64,000 nt of DNA from Pseudomonas brassicacearum subsp. neoaurantiaca (GCF_013608025.1 NZ_VDLV01000003.1:1-64000), one strand, 5' to 3'; counted from the stretch's first letter, positions 1 to 10,437 are shown. Numbers and translations are program-made. Notes: generated from the sequence alone by a model not told the origin.

Positions 1-611
1 AAACGGTCGGAGGTGAAGGCACCGCGGCCGTTCATCGACATGTCTTCCATGCTCGCGTCGTTACGCGGGCTGTTGGCGCGGAACTGGCCGCCATAAAGCG
101 TCAAGCCGTTGATCTCGGTGGAGGTCACCTGGCCACCACGGAAGGTTTGCGGCAGGGAACGACCGTCGTCGGAACGCAGGATCGGCAATACCGGCATCCA
201 TTCGCCGACCTTCAGCTCAGTCTTGGAAACCTTGGCTTTCAAGGCCACACCCAAACGACCGAAGTCGTCGGCCGGGCGGCCGTCGTCGTGCACCGGCAGC
301 AATTGGGTGCCGGCAGTGCCTTTGCCGCCGTCGAGCTTGATCGAGTAGGTCCCCAGCACGTCCACGCCGAAACCGACCACGCCCTGGGTGAAACCGGACT
401 TGGCATCGAGGATGAAACTCTGGGTCCACTCTTCGGCTTTGCCCTGGGTGGCGTTGTCGTTGGTGAAGTTGCGGTTGAAGTAGAAGTTGCGCAGGTTCAG
501 CGTGGCCTTGGCGTCTTCGACAGACCCCGATTCCGCCGCCAGGACGGGCAGGGCGGTGCTGCTCAGGGCGACGGCGATGAGGCTGGGGAGCAGGTGCTGT
601 GTGGGCTTCAT
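1..611 (-). CDS. OprD-family outer-membrane porin, N-terminal part
   Basis: The gene runs off the left edge, so only the first ~203 residues are present. The protein starts MKPTQHLLPS with a signal peptide ending at an LAA-type site before AESGSVEDAK. It continues with the NLRNFYFNRNF stretch and alternating beta-strand pattern of OprD/Opr porins, which take up basic amino acids, peptides or aromatic acids across the outer membrane. The start at 611 is the only one that gives a clean signal peptide. Which OprD subfamily it belongs to cannot be told without the C-terminal strands. The other reading frames over this stretch are shadows. Confidence 0.88.
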   Translation of the reverse strand, partial: MKPTQHLLPSLIAVALSSTALPVLAAESGSVEDAKATLNLRNFYFNRNFTNDNATQGKAEEWTQSFILDAKSGFTQGVVGFGVDVLGTYSIKLDGGKGTAGTQLLPVHDDGRPADDFGRLGVALKAKVSKTELKVGEWMPVLPILRSDDGRSLPQTFRGGQVTSTEINGLTLYGGQFRANSPRNDASMEDMSMNGRGAFTSDR

Positions 612-871
612 GGGCGTTGTCTCTTATTTTTTGTGGACGAAGCGAGCTGTTGCCGCATCTTTTGGTTGCGAACGGTACGGTGGGGCCAGGTTGTTGAAGC
701 GACCGAGGATCAGCCGGACGGTGCAGGGCGTGGGGACATGGCATCGAACCTGTTGTTATTGGTTTAGTGTGGGCGATGGTGGAGGGCGGCTTGGGATCGG
801 TTCAATTGCGATTTTCGGGTTCTGGGCGATTATCGAACGGCAAAACGACTGATTGGATGAATGCGGTTCCC

Positions 872-1992
872 TGTGGGAGCGAGCTTGCTCGCGATGGCGG
901 CCTGTCAGCTGACCTTGCTCTTGTTGACTAGGTACATATCCATTTTGGCGGTAACGGCTACTTATGGTTCCGCCCTTACGGCGGGTCACTTTCGAAAAGC
1001 CCGGAAGCCGGCCCAGTCGAAAGTAACCAAAGCGCTCATGCCCCACCACTCGGTGCCTCGCCTAGGCTCGGCATGCCCTCACTCCGGCCTTGCTCCGTGG
1101 GCCCGCCGCGATGGGCCATCCATGGCCCTGCGCGGCTAACCCGGCATCCTTGCCGGGTTGCCCACTGCGCAAGACCTGCGTTCGGCCATCGTGGTTTAAC
1201 GGGGCGCCGAGATCAACGTCCGCCACGAGGCGGCCTTAGAGCCGACCTGGCTCTAGGTGAACGCGTTCTTTCTGTTGGAGCACCTTGTTCTTCGAGAGAC
1301 ATTGCGCATTCGACATTTTCATTGAATGCGGCACTTAAGGAAAACGATGTCCCCCGTGGCGAGGGAGCTTGCTCCCGCTGGGCTGCGCAGCAGCCCCAAA
1401 ACCAGCAAGGTGTATCGGGAAAACTGTAGGGTGGTTTTTTACGACTGCTACGCAGCCGAGCGGGAGCAAGCTCCCTCGCCACGGGGCCACTATCTGCCTT
1501 AAGAAAAAAGTATTTCCTTGGGGGGAAGGCTTCGCACATTCGATGCAAGCTAACCCACCGCCATCGCGAGTTCAGGCTCGCTCCCACAGGAGAAACACGA
1601 TCCACAACCAGAATCAGGTCGGCTACTAGGCCGCCTCGTGGTGGACGTTGATCTCGGGCGCCCCTTTAACCACGATGGCCGCACGCAGGCGTTGTGGAGT
1701 GGGCACCTCGGCATGGATGCCGAGGTAGCCGCGCAGGGCCATGGATGGCCCATCGCGGCGGGCCCACGGAGCAAGGCCGGAGTGCGGGCATGCCGAGCCT
1801 AGGCGAGGCACCGAGTGGTGGGGCAGGAGCGCTTTGGTTACTTTCGACTGGGCCGGCTTCCGGGCTTTTCGAAAGTGACTCGCCGTAAGGGCGAAACCCT
1901 AAGCGGCCGTTACCGCAGGAATGGATATGTACCCGATCAACAAAGTCCTGGTCAGCCGTAAGACCGCCATCGCGAGCAAGCTCGCTCCCACA
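872..1992. repeat. Large nested inverted-repeat element bounded by REP sequences
   Basis: A REP palindrome (872-900) opens a ~365 bp arm that reappears in inverted, ~85-90% identical form up to 1992, where a second REP closes it (1963-1992). The arms run roughly 872-1235 and 1626-1992 and pair along their whole length. Inside each arm is a small hairpin (1138-1160 on the left, 1705-1726 on the right) whose stem bases differ between arms but stay complementary. The middle holds a REP pair of the second family (1356-1482) and one more REP variant (about 1556-1592). The several ORFs that cross the element have no protein-like features. It is probably one of the dispersed non-coding repeat families of the P. 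fluorescens group; no transposase is present. Confidence 0.8.
1356..1482. repeat. REP pair, second family (GTGGCGAGGGAGC type)
   Basis: Two inverted copies of a palindrome with core GTGGCGAGGGAGCTTGCTCC, each followed by the GGGCTGCGCAGCAGCCC mini-hairpin type sequence, sit at the centre of the larger inverted repeat. The same family recurs at 2553-2684, 18063-18171, 24833-24955 and singly at 37160-37202. Confidence 0.8.
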
Positions 1993-2182
1993 AGATTTGT
2001 GGCCGGTCTGACAGACGCGACGACTTTTCCGACGAGGTTTTAGGGTTGCCGCTCGGAAGCGATATCTCTAGCTTGTTCATGTCGCTGCCAACTCAGCGAC
2101 CGGGACTGCAAGCCCGCCGAATTCGTTAGGCGCCAGCGCCCGGACCCACGTCTCGGGCTCCAATTGATTCAGGAGCGCCGTT

Positions 2183-2536
2183 ATGAAAAAACATCATCCT
2201 TCTTCACCATCGGAATCCACCTTCCCCTACAACGACCCCGATCCACAAAAACTCCAAGAAGCCGCGGACCGAGCACTCGATTACCATCTGGGCATTACTC
2301 CCGCCTCCAAACCCAAGGCCTCAACCGCTCAAGTGTTCACCGTCATCGATACCCTCGACACCGAGTGCCTTCTGGCAAATCTCAGCGAAACCCTGGCCTC
2401 GGCCAATGCCATGCTCAACGACCTGGCGTTCGATCTGGAAGGCTCGCGGCGGCATGTCGCGCTAGGTGTGGCGCAGATGATTGACTTGAGCGAGTTGCTG
2501 GCCAATCGAGCGCTGGATATCGTCGATCCCCGTTAG
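2183..2536 (+). CDS. DUF6124 family protein
   Basis: A 117-residue soluble protein beginning MKKHHPSSP, with the PDPQKLQEAADRALDYHL segment and a helical second half (ETLASANAMLNDLAFDLEG) typical of DUF6124. I know this family mainly from Pseudomonas, where members are often present in several copies; its function is unknown. The start is supported by AGGAG at 2171-2175, seven bases before the ATG. It stands alone between two repeat clusters, with no obvious operon partner. The family call rests on recognising the N-terminal motif by eye. Confidence 0.82.
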   Translation: MKKHHPSSPSESTFPYNDPDPQKLQEAADRALDYHLGITPASKPKASTAQVFTVIDTLDTECLLANLSETLASANAMLNDLAFDLEGSRRHVALGVAQMIDLSELLANRALDIVDPR

Positions 2537-2552
2537 CCTAATCGGACCGTAT

Positions 2553-2684
2553 TGTGGCGAGGGGATTTATCCCCGTTGGGCTGCGTAGCAGCCCCTCATA
2601 CGCCCGCCACCTCGGTTCGTCAGATTTCGCATCGGGCCTTTGGGGTCGCTGCGCAACCCCGCGGGGATAAATCCCCTCGCCACA
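2553..2684. repeat. REP pair, variant of second family
   Basis: Inverted copies of GTGGCGAGGGGATTTATCCCC face each other, each with the GCTGCG..CGCAGC side hairpin. The pair sits in the intergenic space downstream of the DUF6124 gene and downstream (3') of the efflux operon. Confidence 0.8.
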
Positions 2685-2719
2685 GGGTTGTGTGTCGAAC
2701 TCGGATATTTATTAATCCT

Positions 2720-2752
2720 TAAAAACAAAAAGCCCACCTTTCGGTGGGCTTC
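2720..2752 (-). terminator. Rho-independent terminator of the efflux operon
   Basis: On the minus strand an 8 bp perfect stem (2743-2750 with 2731-2738) and GAAA tetraloop is followed by a T-rich run (complement of 2721-2730). It lies about 20 bases after the stop codon of the outer-membrane channel gene. Confidence 0.9.
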
Positions 2753-2770
2753 GTGTTTTCAGACGTCAGA

Positions 2771-4228
2771 TCAGAACAACTTCGTCTCCGGCGCTTCCTC
2801 CGCCACCGGTTCGTTCTTGCCCGTCTCGGCATTCCAGCCACCGCCCAGGGCCTTGTACAAATTGACCTCGCTGGTCAGTTGCGCAAGGCGGTCGGTGATC
2901 AGCGACTGTTGCGCGCTGAACAACTGGCGCTGGGCGTCGAGGAAGGTCAGGTTGCTGTCGACGCCGATGCGGTAGCGACGCTCGGCCAGGCGGTAGTAAT
3001 CCTGGTTGGCGGCGACGAAGTCGGTCTGGGCCTGCAACTGTTCGTTGTAGGTCTGGCGCGCGGCCAGGCCGTCGGAGACTTCCTGGAACGCGGTCTGAAT
3101 CGACTTCTCGTACTGCGCGACATTGATGTCTTTCTGGATCTTGGCGTAATCCAGGCTCGCCCGCAGGCTGCCGGCATTGAAGATCGGCAGGTTGATCTGC
3201 GGCGCGAAGGTCCAAGTGCCCGAACCGCCCTTGAACAGACCGGACAAGTCCGGGCTCAGGGTTCCGGCGTTGGCCGTCAGGCTGATGCTCGGGAAGAACG
3301 CGGCCCGCGCGGCGCCGATGTTGGCGTTGGCGGCGAGCAGGTTGCGTTCGGCCTGGAGGATGTCCGGACGACGTTGCAACAGGTCCGACGGCAAACCGGC
3401 CGGCACTTCGCTGAGCAGGTCATCACTCAACGGTTGGGTGCGCAGGTTGGCCGGCAGGCCGGTGCCCAGCAGCAGGGTCAGGCTGTTTTCGTCTTGGGCC
3501 ACCTGGCGGGTGTAGCGGGCCAGTTGCACGCGGGCGTTTTCCACCGCGGTGCGGGCCTGGCTGAGGTCCAGGGCCGAAGCGACGCCGACTTCGGCGCTGC
3601 GCGAGGTTAGCTTCAGGCTCTGCTCATAGGTGCCCAGGGTTTCCTGGGTCAGCTTGAGCAGTTCCTTGTCGGCCTGCCAGGTCAGGTAGGCGTTGGCGAC
3701 GTTGGCCACCAGGCTGATCTGGGTGCTGCGGCGGGCTTCTTCGGTGGCGAAGTAGCTTTGCAACGCCTGCTCGCTCAGGCTGCGGACGCGGCCGAACAAA
3801 TCCAGTTCATAGGCACTGATGCCCAAGGTCGCCGAATAGGAACTGCTGATCGCTGCTTCACCGGTTTGCGAGGCCCGTGCCGGTACCCGCTGGCGGCTGC
3901 CGGAGCCGGTGGCCGAGACCGCCGGGAACAGGTCCGCGCGCTGGATACGGTACTGCGCCGCGTAGGCGTCGATGTTCAACGCGGCGACGCGCAGGTCGCG
4001 GTTGTTTTCCAGGGCGACCTGGATCAGCTGTTGCAACGCCGGGTCATGGAAAAATTGCTTCCAGCCTTGCTCGGCGGCGGCCTGGCCGGGCGCATTGGCC
4101 GGCTCGTAGGCCGGGCCTTGCGGGTATTGCGCCGCGACCGGTGCTTCGGGCCGCTGATAGTCGGGGATCAGCGAGCAACCGCTGAGCACGACGGCGGCGA
4201 TGGTCAGGGAAAGTAGCGACTTGCTCAT
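2771..4228 (-). CDS. emhC: RND efflux outer-membrane channel (OprM/TtgC/EmhC type)
   Basis: A 485-residue lipoprotein of the OprM/TolC family. It is the outer-membrane channel that takes drugs, solvents or hydrophobic compounds from the inner-membrane pump to the outside. The signal sequence ends in a lipobox (VVLSGC). It is followed by [14 protein letters not shown], as in OprM, and by two internally repeated outer-membrane efflux protein domains. The length is that of OprM (about 485). Its ATG overlaps the last bases of the pump gene (4225-4228, ATGA), so the two are translationally coupled. The emh name follows P. fluorescens; ttgC and oprM are the equivalents in P. putida and P. aeruginosa. 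Confidence 0.93.
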   Translation of the reverse strand: MSKSLLSLTIAAVVLSGCSLIPDYQRPEAPVAAQYPQGPAYEPANAPGQAAAEQGWKQFFHDPALQQLIQVALENNRDLRVAALNIDAYAAQYRIQRADLFPAVSATGSGSRQRVPARASQTGEAAISSSYSATLGISAYELDLFGRVRSLSEQALQSYFATEEARRSTQISLVANVANAYLTWQADKELLKLTQETLGTYEQSLKLTSRSAEVGVASALDLSQARTAVENARVQLARYTRQVAQDENSLTLLLGTGLPANLRTQPLSDDLLSEVPAGLPSDLLQRRPDILQAERNLLAANANIGAARAAFFPSISLTANAGTLSPDLSGLFKGGSGTWTFAPQINLPIFNAGSLRASLDYAKIQKDINVAQYEKSIQTAFQEVSDGLAARQTYNEQLQAQTDFVAANQDYYRLAERRYRIGVDSNLTFLDAQRQLFSAQQSLITDRLAQLTSEVNLYKALGGGWNAETGKNEPVAEEAPETKLF

Positions 4229-7200
4229 TGGCCAGCCTCTTTAGAAGTTTCAGGAGTGTTGTCCTGGTCGATATTTTTCCGACGACCGATGGACGACACC
4301 GTCACAAAGAACAAGGGTACCCAGAAGATTGCCAGGATCGTCGCGGTGAGCATACCGCCAATCACGCCGGTACCGATGGCGTGCTGGCTGCCCGAGCCGG
4401 CGCCGGTGGAGATGGCCAGCGGAACGACGCCGAGGACGAACGCCAGGGACGTCATGATGATCGGCCGCAGACGCATCCTACAGGCTTCGATGGCGGCTTC
4501 CACCAGGGTTCGGCCCTGTTCGTGGAGTTCCTTGGCGAACTCGACGATCAGAATGGCGTTTTTCGCCGCCAGGCCGATGGTCGTCAGCAAGCCCACCTGG
4601 AAGTACACGTCGTTGGACAGGCCGCGCAGGCTGGTCGCCATCAGCGCCCCGATGATCCCCAGCGGCACCACGAGCATGACCGCGATCGGAATCGACCAAC
4701 TTTCATACAGTGCCGCGAGGCACAGGAACACCATCAGCAGCGACAGGGCATACAGCGCTGGCGCTTGGGAACCCGACAAGCGTTCCTCGTAGGACAGGCC
4801 CGTCCAGGAAATACCGACACCGGCCGGCAGCTTCTTGGCGATGGCTTCGACTTCAGCCATGGCTTCACCAGTGGAATAGCCTGGGGCCGGGGCGCCGAGG
4901 ATTTCCATCGCTTCGACGCCGTTGTAGCGCGCCAGCTTCGGCGAGCCGTAGACCCATTCACCCTTGGCGAAGGCGGTGAACGGCACCATGGTCCCGGCGC
5001 TGTTGCGCACGTACCACTTCTTCAAGTCTTCGGGGCTCATGCGAGCGCCAGGCTGACCTTGCACGTACACTTTTTTCACCCGGCCACGGTCGATGAAGTC
5101 GTTCACGTAGCTACTGCCAAGGGCAATCGACAGGGTGTTGTTGATGTCCGACAAGGTGATGCCCAGCGCGCTGGCCTTCTCGTCGTCGATTTCCAGCTGG
5201 TATTGCGGCTCGTCGTTCAGGCCGTTCGGGCGCACCTGGGAGAGGATCTTGCTTTGCGAAGCCATCCCCAGGAACTGGTTTCGGGCTTCCATCAGCTTGT
5301 CGTGACCGATGCCGGCGCGGTCTTGCAGGAACACGTCGAAACCGGTGGCGTTACCCAGTTCCAGTACGGCCGGCGGGGCGAAGGCGAACACCATCGCGTC
5401 GCGGAAGGTGAAGAAGTGCTGCTGGGCACGGGCAGCAAGCTTGAACACGCTGTTGTCGGCGTTACGCTCCTCCCACGGCCTGAGCATGATGAAGGCCATG
5501 CCTGAGCTCTGGCCACGACCGGCGAAGTTGAAGCCGGTCACGGTGAACACCGAGGCCACGGCATCGCCTTCGCCGCCATCCTTGCTTGGACGCAGCAGGA
5601 ACTCACGCATCTTGTCCACCACCACCTGGGTGCGCTCGGCGCTGGAACCGGCCGGTGTCTGCACTTGGGCAAACAGCACGCCCTGGTCTTCTTCCGGCAG
5701 GAACGCCGTCGGGATGCGGGTGAACAGCCAGACCATGCCAACCACGATAATGACGTAGGCCAACAGGTACGGGGCCTTGTGCCTGAGCATGTTGCCCACG
5801 CCACGCTCGTAGCTGCGAACGCCGCGGTCGAAGTTGCGGTTGAACCAGCCGAAGAAGCCGCGTTTCGGCGTGCCGTGCTCACCCTTTGGGATCGGCTTGA
5901 GCATGGTGGCGCACAGGGCCGGGGTGAAGATCAAGGCGACCAGCACCGACAGAGCCATGGCCGAGACGATGGTGATGGAGAATTGCTTGTAGATCACGCC
6001 AGTGGAACCGCTGAAGAACGCCATCGGCAACAGCACCGCCGACAGCACCAGCGCGATACCCACCAACGCACCCTGGATCTGGCCCATGGATTTCTTGGTG
6101 GCTTCCTTGGGTGACAAGCCTTCTTCGCTCATCACCCGTTCGACGTTTTCCACCACGACGATGGCGTCGTCCACCAGCAAGCCGATGGCCAGCACCATGC
6201 CGAACATGGTCAGGGTGTTGATGCTGAAGCCGGCCGCCGCGAGGATGCCGAAGGTACCCAGCAACACCACCGGCACCGTCATCGTGGTGATGATGGTGGC
6301 GCGGAAGTTCTGCAGGAACAGGAACATCACCAGGAACACCAGCGCGACTGCTTCGACCAGGGTTTCCACCACACCCTTGATCGACTCGCTCACCACTGGC
6401 GTGGTGTCGTACGGGAACACCACTTCCACGCCTTGCGGGAAGAACGGCTTGAGGCCGTCGATGGTCTTGCGTAGCGCCTTGGCCGTGTCGAGGGCGTTGG
6501 CACCGTTGGCCAGCTTGACCGCCAGGCCCGACGCCGGGGCGCCGTTGAACTGGGCGCTGACACTGTAGTTCTCACCGCCCAGTCCGACATCGGCGACGTC
6601 GCCGACACGCACTTGCGAGCCGTCCGGGTTGACCTTGAGCAGGATCGCCTTGAACTGCTCGGCGGTCTGCAAACGGGTCTTGCCGATGATGGTGGCGTTC
6701 AGTTGTTGGCCGGGCAGGGCAGGCAAGCCGCCGAGCTGGCCGGACGAGACCTGGACGTTTTGCGCGGCAATGGCGTTCTTCACGTCCACCGGAGTCAGGT
6801 TGAAATTGTTCAACTTGGCCGGGTCGAGCCAGATCCGCATGGCGTACTGGGCACCGAAGACCTGGAAGTCACCGACACCGGCGGTACGCGAGATCGGGTC
6901 TTGCAGGTTGGACACGATGTAGTTGGCCAAGTCGTCCTTGGTCATGCTGCCGTCACGCGAGACCACGCCGATCACCATCAGGAAGTTCTTCACGGCCTTG
7001 GTCACGCGGATACCCTGTTGCTGCACTTCTTGCGGCAGCAGCGGGGTGGCCAGGTTCAATTTGTTCTGGACCTGGACCTGCGCGGTATCGGAGCTGGTGC
7101 CCTGCTCGAAGGTCGCGGTGATGGTCATGCTGCCGTCGGAGTTACTTTCCGACGACACGTAACGCAGGTTGTCGATGCCGTTGAGCTGCTGCTCGATGAC

Positions 7201-7389
7201 CTGCACTACGGTGTCTTGCACGGTTTGCGCGGACGCACCCGGGTAGGTGACCTGGATCGCAATGGCCGGTGGCGCGATGCTCGGGTATTGGTTGATCGGC
7301 AACTTGAGGATCGACAGGGCACCGACCAGCATGATCACCAGGGCGATTACCCAGGCAAAGATCGGACGGTCGATAAAAAATTTCGACAT
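4225..7389 (-). CDS. emhB: RND multidrug efflux pump, inner-membrane transporter (MexB/TtgB/EmhB)
   Basis: A 1,054-residue hydrophobe/amphiphile efflux RND transporter and the energy-coupled core of the complex. It starts [17 protein letters not shown] as MexB and AcrB do. It has the large periplasmic loops and the TM4 sequence [16 protein letters not shown], whose paired aspartates carry protons. The second half begins again with the internal-duplication pattern ([20 protein letters not shown]), and the length is standard. It lies three bases downstream of the adaptor gene and overlaps the channel gene, forming one operon. Long ORFs on the opposite strand are mirror frames of this GC-rich gene. 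Confidence 0.96.
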   Translation of the reverse strand: MSKFFIDRPIFAWVIALVIMLVGALSILKLPINQYPSIAPPAIAIQVTYPGASAQTVQDTVVQVIEQQLNGIDNLRYVSSESNSDGSMTITATFEQGTSSDTAQVQVQNKLNLATPLLPQEVQQQGIRVTKAVKNFLMVIGVVSRDGSMTKDDLANYIVSNLQDPISRTAGVGDFQVFGAQYAMRIWLDPAKLNNFNLTPVDVKNAIAAQNVQVSSGQLGGLPALPGQQLNATIIGKTRLQTAEQFKAILLKVNPDGSQVRVGDVADVGLGGENYSVSAQFNGAPASGLAVKLANGANALDTAKALRKTIDGLKPFFPQGVEVVFPYDTTPVVSESIKGVVETLVEAVALVFLVMFLFLQNFRATIITTMTVPVVLLGTFGILAAAGFSINTLTMFGMVLAIGLLVDDAIVVVENVERVMSEEGLSPKEATKKSMGQIQGALVGIALVLSAVLLPMAFFSGSTGVIYKQFSITIVSAMALSVLVALIFTPALCATMLKPIPKGEHGTPKRGFFGWFNRNFDRGVRSYERGVGNMLRHKAPYLLAYVIIVVGMVWLFTRIPTAFLPEEDQGVLFAQVQTPAGSSAERTQVVVDKMREFLLRPSKDGGEGDAVASVFTVTGFNFAGRGQSSGMAFIMLRPWEERNADNSVFKLAARAQQHFFTFRDAMVFAFAPPAVLELGNATGFDVFLQDRAGIGHDKLMEARNQFLGMASQSKILSQVRPNGLNDEPQYQLEIDDEKASALGITLSDINNTLSIALGSSYVNDFIDRGRVKKVYVQGQPGARMSPEDLKKWYVRNSAGTMVPFTAFAKGEWVYGSPKLARYNGVEAMEILGAPAPGYSTGEAMAEVEAIAKKLPAGVGISWTGLSYEERLSGSQAPALYALSLLMVFLCLAALYESWSIPIAVMLVVPLGIIGALMATSLRGLSNDVYFQVGLLTTIGLAAKNAILIVEFAKELHEQGRTLVEAAIEACRMRLRPIIMTSLAFVLGVVPLAISTGAGSGSQHAIGTGVIGGMLTATILAIFWVPLFFVTVSSIGRRKNIDQDNTPETSKEAGQ

Positions 7390-7392
7390 GGT

Positions 7393-8550
7393 TTACTCCC
7401 CTTTGCCGCCGGCGGCTTTGTCAGCTGCCTGGGCGGGGGCCGGGTTCTTGGCACCAACGTTGGTGGCTTCGGTGGCCTTGACTTCCACACCTGGCCGCAC
7501 GTACTGCAACCCTTCGGTGATCAGGCGATCACCTGCCTTGAGGCCGTCTTCGATCAGCCACTGGTTGCCGACGGTGCGGCTGGCCTTGAGCTGGCGCAGC
7601 TCGACCTTGTTGTCGGCGCCCACCACCATCGCGGTCGGCATGCCCTTGAGGTCGCGGGTCACGCCTTGTTGCGGTGCGAGGATTGCCGCGCTGTTCACAC
7701 CGGCCTGCAATTGTGCGTGGACGAACATGCCCGGCAGCAAGGTGTGGTCAGGGTTGGGGAACACGGCACGCAAGGTCACGGAGCCGGTGGTCTGGTCGAC
7801 CGAGACTTCGGAGAATTCAAGTTTGCCTTCGTGGGGATACTGGCTGCCGTCTTCCAGCGTCAGCTTGACCATGGCGGCATTGTCGCCTGCCTTTTGCAGG
7901 CGGCCGCTTTCCAGCTCGCGGCGCAGTTGCAGCAGTTCCACCGAGCTCTGCGTCACGTCAACGTAGATCGGGTCCAGTTGCTGGATGGTTGCCAGGGCAT
8001 CGGTCTGGCCATTGCTCACCAGCGCACCTTCAGTGACCGAGGAGCGTCCTATGCGACCGGAAATCGGCGCATAGACCTTGGTGTAGCGCACGTTGATCTG
8101 GGCGGTCTGCAGATTGGCTTCCGACTCCAGGCGATTGGCCACGGCGGTGTCGTATTCCTGCCGGCTTACGGCCTGTTCGTTGACCAGTTGCTGGTAGCGA
8201 TCGGCAATCGACTTGGTGGAGCGCAGGTTGGCCTCGGCGCTCTTGAGGGTCGCTTCATAAACGGCTGGATCGATCTGATACAACTGCTGGCCGGCCTTGA
8301 CGTCGGCGCCTTCCTTGAACAAACGCTTGAGAATGATGCCGTTGACCTGTGGCCGTACTTCCGCGACGCGGAACGCACTGGTGCGGCCCGGCAGTTCGGA
8401 GGTCAGGGTAAAGGGCTGGGTCTTGAGGGTTACGACGCCGACCTGAGGAGGGGGAGGAGCAGGTGCAGCCTCTTCCTTTTTGCATCCGCTAAGCAGCGAT
8501 GCCAGGGCGATGGCGGTAACCAGAGCAGTAACAGCTGGCTTGAATTGCAT
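7393..8550 (-). CDS. emhA: RND efflux periplasmic adaptor (MexA/TtgA/EmhA)
   Basis: A 385-residue membrane-fusion protein that bridges the pump and the outer-membrane channel. The N-terminus is a lipoprotein signal (SLLSGC) followed by KKEEAAPAPPPPQV. Then come the lipoyl-like half (ELPGRTSAFRVAEVRPQVNG), a long alpha-helical hairpin (YQIDPAVYEATLKSAEANLR onward), the second lipoyl half (YAPISGRIGRS) and a beta-barrel domain. It is the first gene of the operon, divergent from the repressor gene, and the space between them holds the repressor operator. Confidence 0.95.
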   Translation of the reverse strand: MQFKPAVTALVTAIALASLLSGCKKEEAAPAPPPPQVGVVTLKTQPFTLTSELPGRTSAFRVAEVRPQVNGIILKRLFKEGADVKAGQQLYQIDPAVYEATLKSAEANLRSTKSIADRYQQLVNEQAVSRQEYDTAVANRLESEANLQTAQINVRYTKVYAPISGRIGRSSVTEGALVSNGQTDALATIQQLDPIYVDVTQSSVELLQLRRELESGRLQKAGDNAAMVKLTLEDGSQYPHEGKLEFSEVSVDQTTGSVTLRAVFPNPDHTLLPGMFVHAQLQAGVNSAAILAPQQGVTRDLKGMPTAMVVGADNKVELRQLKASRTVGNQWLIEDGLKAGDRLITEGLQYVRPGVEVKATEATNVGAKNPAPAQAADKAAGGKGE

Positions 8551-8640
8551 GGAAATCCTCGGGTCCAGGCGCGCAACGAGCGCACTCGAAAGGTGGAAAG
8601 GTAAAAAAGCAGCGGTAATTCAATTAGTAGGATGCTAAGA

Positions 8641-8673
8641 AATATACTTACGTACACGGTTGTTTGTAAACAG
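8641..8673. promoter_or_regulatory. TtgR/EmhR-type operator between emhA and emhR
   Basis: Read on the minus strand, this stretch closely matches the known P. putida TtgR operator: TTTACAAACAACC followed by a short spacer and GTAAGTATATT. It sits in the divergent promoter region, 90 bases upstream of emhA. A further TTTACAAA half-site-like sequence occurs at 8694-8701. The match is from memory of the published operator; binding is inferred. Confidence 0.8.
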
Positions 8674-8816
8674 CCAAATTGCGTACCATCCGTATTTACA
8701 AAAGCCTTACAAAGGCCGATGCGAATCGGGGACGCATTTCGACGGGCACTGCCTCACGGATTGTCATGCTGAACCTTACGCATCGCTTATGCATCCTGAT
8801 TGAGGTGTTAACTGCC

Positions 8817-9449
8817 ATGGTCCGTCGTACCAAAGAGGAGGCTCTGGAGACTCGCAGCCAGATACTCGAAGCGGCCGAAAAAGCGTTTTTCGAAAGAGGC
8901 GTGGCGCGCACCACGTTGGCTGACATCGCGACGCTTGCCGGTGTGACGCGGGGCGCCATCTACTGGCATTTCAGCAACAAGGCGGACTTGCTCCAGGCCA
9001 TGCTCGATACGTTGCATGAACCGCTCGATGAGCTGGCCCGCGCCAGTGAGAGTGAAGAGGAGCTCGATCCGCTGGGCTGTATCCGCAAGCTGTTGGTCCG
9101 GTTGTTCCAGCAAGTGGCTTTGGACCCGAAGACCCGACGCATTAATGAGATCCTGTTCCATAAGTGTGAGTTCACCGATGAAATGTGCGATTTGCGCCAG
9201 CAGCGACGCGAGGTCAGCCTTGACTGCAATGTGCGCATCGCCCTGTCGTTGCGCAATGCGATGAAACGCGGGCAGTTGCCGGATGATCTGGACCCTGAAA
9301 GGGCGGCAGTCGCCATTCATGCCTACATCGATGGCATTCTGTACCAGTGGCTGCTGGCCCCCGACAGCTTCGCCCTGGCGGATGATGCCGCGCGCTGGGT
9401 GGAGATCGGGCTGGACATGCTGCACCTGAGCCCTAGCCTGCGCAAATGA
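8817..9449 (+). CDS. emhR: TetR-family repressor of the efflux operon (TtgR/EmhR)
   Basis: A 210-residue TetR/AcrR repressor, the same length as TtgR. The start [20 protein letters not shown] at 8817 is preferred over upstream in-frame starts because it matches the family N-terminus. The helix-turn-helix is [20 protein letters not shown] (residues ~33-52), followed by a ligand-binding C-terminal domain. It is divergent from emhABC and shares the operator region. It is therefore expected to repress the pump and itself until a drug or plant phenolic binds. Confidence 0.93.
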   Translation: MVRRTKEEALETRSQILEAAEKAFFERGVARTTLADIATLAGVTRGAIYWHFSNKADLLQAMLDTLHEPLDELARASESEEELDPLGCIRKLLVRLFQQVALDPKTRRINEILFHKCEFTDEMCDLRQQRREVSLDCNVRIALSLRNAMKRGQLPDDLDPERAAVAIHAYIDGILYQWLLAPDSFALADDAARWVEIGLDMLHLSPSLRK

Positions 9450-9614
9450 AACAAAATGCGTAATTACGTCGGTTTGTGTCAACGCTGCGCTCAAGAGTGC
9501 TTTTATAAACCGACGTTGGCGCGGTTGATAGGCAATCGACGGCGAATTTTGTAGGGAATTTGTTTCGCGCTGGTGAATGTGCGGTCAGAATCTGCTCCGA
9601 ACGGACCGGCCGAT

Positions 9615-9650
9615 GCCCCGCCAGACTGTCCTGGCGAGGCTGTATTTTTT
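9615..9650 (+). terminator. Rho-independent terminator downstream of emhR
   Basis: A 10 bp stem with one mismatch (9615-9624 with 9631-9640), a six-base loop and then TGTATTTTTT. It lies 165 bases after emhR and touches the 3' end of the convergent gene. Confidence 0.65.
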
Positions 9651-10276
9651 CAGCTCAGCTTGAGTTCCACAGTAAAGCCATAAGGGTCTTCACTTACTGT
9701 GCGAGTGATTTGTGTCGTGCATTGGATCGGGCTCGTTCCAATCGAGGTCAGTTTGTGAGTCTGGATGGGGGTCAGTGTCGGTGAAATAACACCGAAGGAC
9801 GTATTGACGCGCAAACCGAAGTCAAAGCGAAAGCCAAGCGCTTCATCGCCGAACACAATGTAATGTTTGAATATGTCCTTACTGCGACTGCCCAGTCGCC
9901 GGGTATAAGCCAGGTCGAACTTCCAAGCCTGGATATCCCAGGGAAGTATCTGTGAGGGGTATTGCTCACCCGCGTTCAACTGCAGCGTGCATTCGCCAGT
10001 ATCAAAGTCCAAGTCGGTATGGTTGATCAACTTTACGATGATGCGGGTGCGGTTAGGGTTGATGCGTTCCTGTTCCCAGGCTTTAACCTGCTCGTTGACC
10101 TTGTCATTCAGGTTCGCCTTCTCTATCAGCGCCGTGAGCATCGGCATATATTCTTGCGTATCGAGTGATTTGAGGAATTGGTACAACACGGCCAACGGTG
10201 CCCAACTGAATTGAGAAGCGATGAGTTCGTAAATACCGTTGTGGGCCTGTTGACTGTTTTCCGGGGTGGTGTTCAT
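9650..10276 (-). CDS. Unrecognised 208-residue protein
   Basis: I do not recognise this protein. The first ~85 residues are helical and charged (YQFLKSLDTQEYMPMLTAL, then KVNEQVKAWEQERI). From about residue 88 the sequence changes to short beta-type segments: RTRIIVKLINHTDLDF, CTLQLNAGEQYPSQIL, KHYIVFGDEALGFRFDF. This suggests a small helical domain joined to a beta-sandwich. There is no signal peptide and no membrane segment. It is transcribed alone, convergent with emhR. A resemblance to lectin-like or actinoporin-like sandwiches is only an impression and should not be taken as a call. Confidence 0.75.
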   Translation of the reverse strand: MNTTPENSQQAHNGIYELIASQFSWAPLAVLYQFLKSLDTQEYMPMLTALIEKANLNDKVNEQVKAWEQERINPNRTRIIVKLINHTDLDFDTGECTLQLNAGEQYPSQILPWDIQAWKFDLAYTRRLGSRSKDIFKHYIVFGDEALGFRFDFGLRVNTSFGVISPTLTPIQTHKLTSIGTSPIQCTTQITRTVSEDPYGFTVELKLS

Positions 10277-10402
10277 TTGAAATCCTTTTCAAAGAGAGTG
10301 ATTGCAAGCGGGCAAGACGTGTTGTCTTGTTGTTGGCGATAGTATGGATAGTTAGAGGGATTTAGAAGTTTGGATGTTTGACTGGATATTTGGCGCGTAT
10401 AT

Positions 10403-10437
10403 AAAAAAGCCCTGGCTCTTTCAAGGCAGGGCTTTTT
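10403..10437. terminator. Bidirectional terminator between xenB and the unknown gene
   Basis: AAAAAAGCCCTG (10403-10414) pairs with CAGGGCTTTTTG (10427-10438) around a 12-base loop. On the minus strand it lies 14 bases beyond the xenB stop and gives a GC stem followed by a T run. Confidence 0.85.

Noticed and set aside
1073..1888. Several ORFs inside the 1.1 kb inverted repeat
   Set aside because: They appear in mirrored form on both arms, are low-complexity and arise from the repeat itself.
2744..3610. Long plus-strand frame across the emhC gene
   Set aside because: Antisense shadow; emhC on the minus strand has lipobox, family motifs and a terminator.
6613..8604. A 663-codon plus-strand frame opposite emhB and emhA
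   Set aside because: Mirror frame of GC-rich genes. The protein is rich in His, Gly and Arg, has no ribosome site, and the minus-strand genes are certain.
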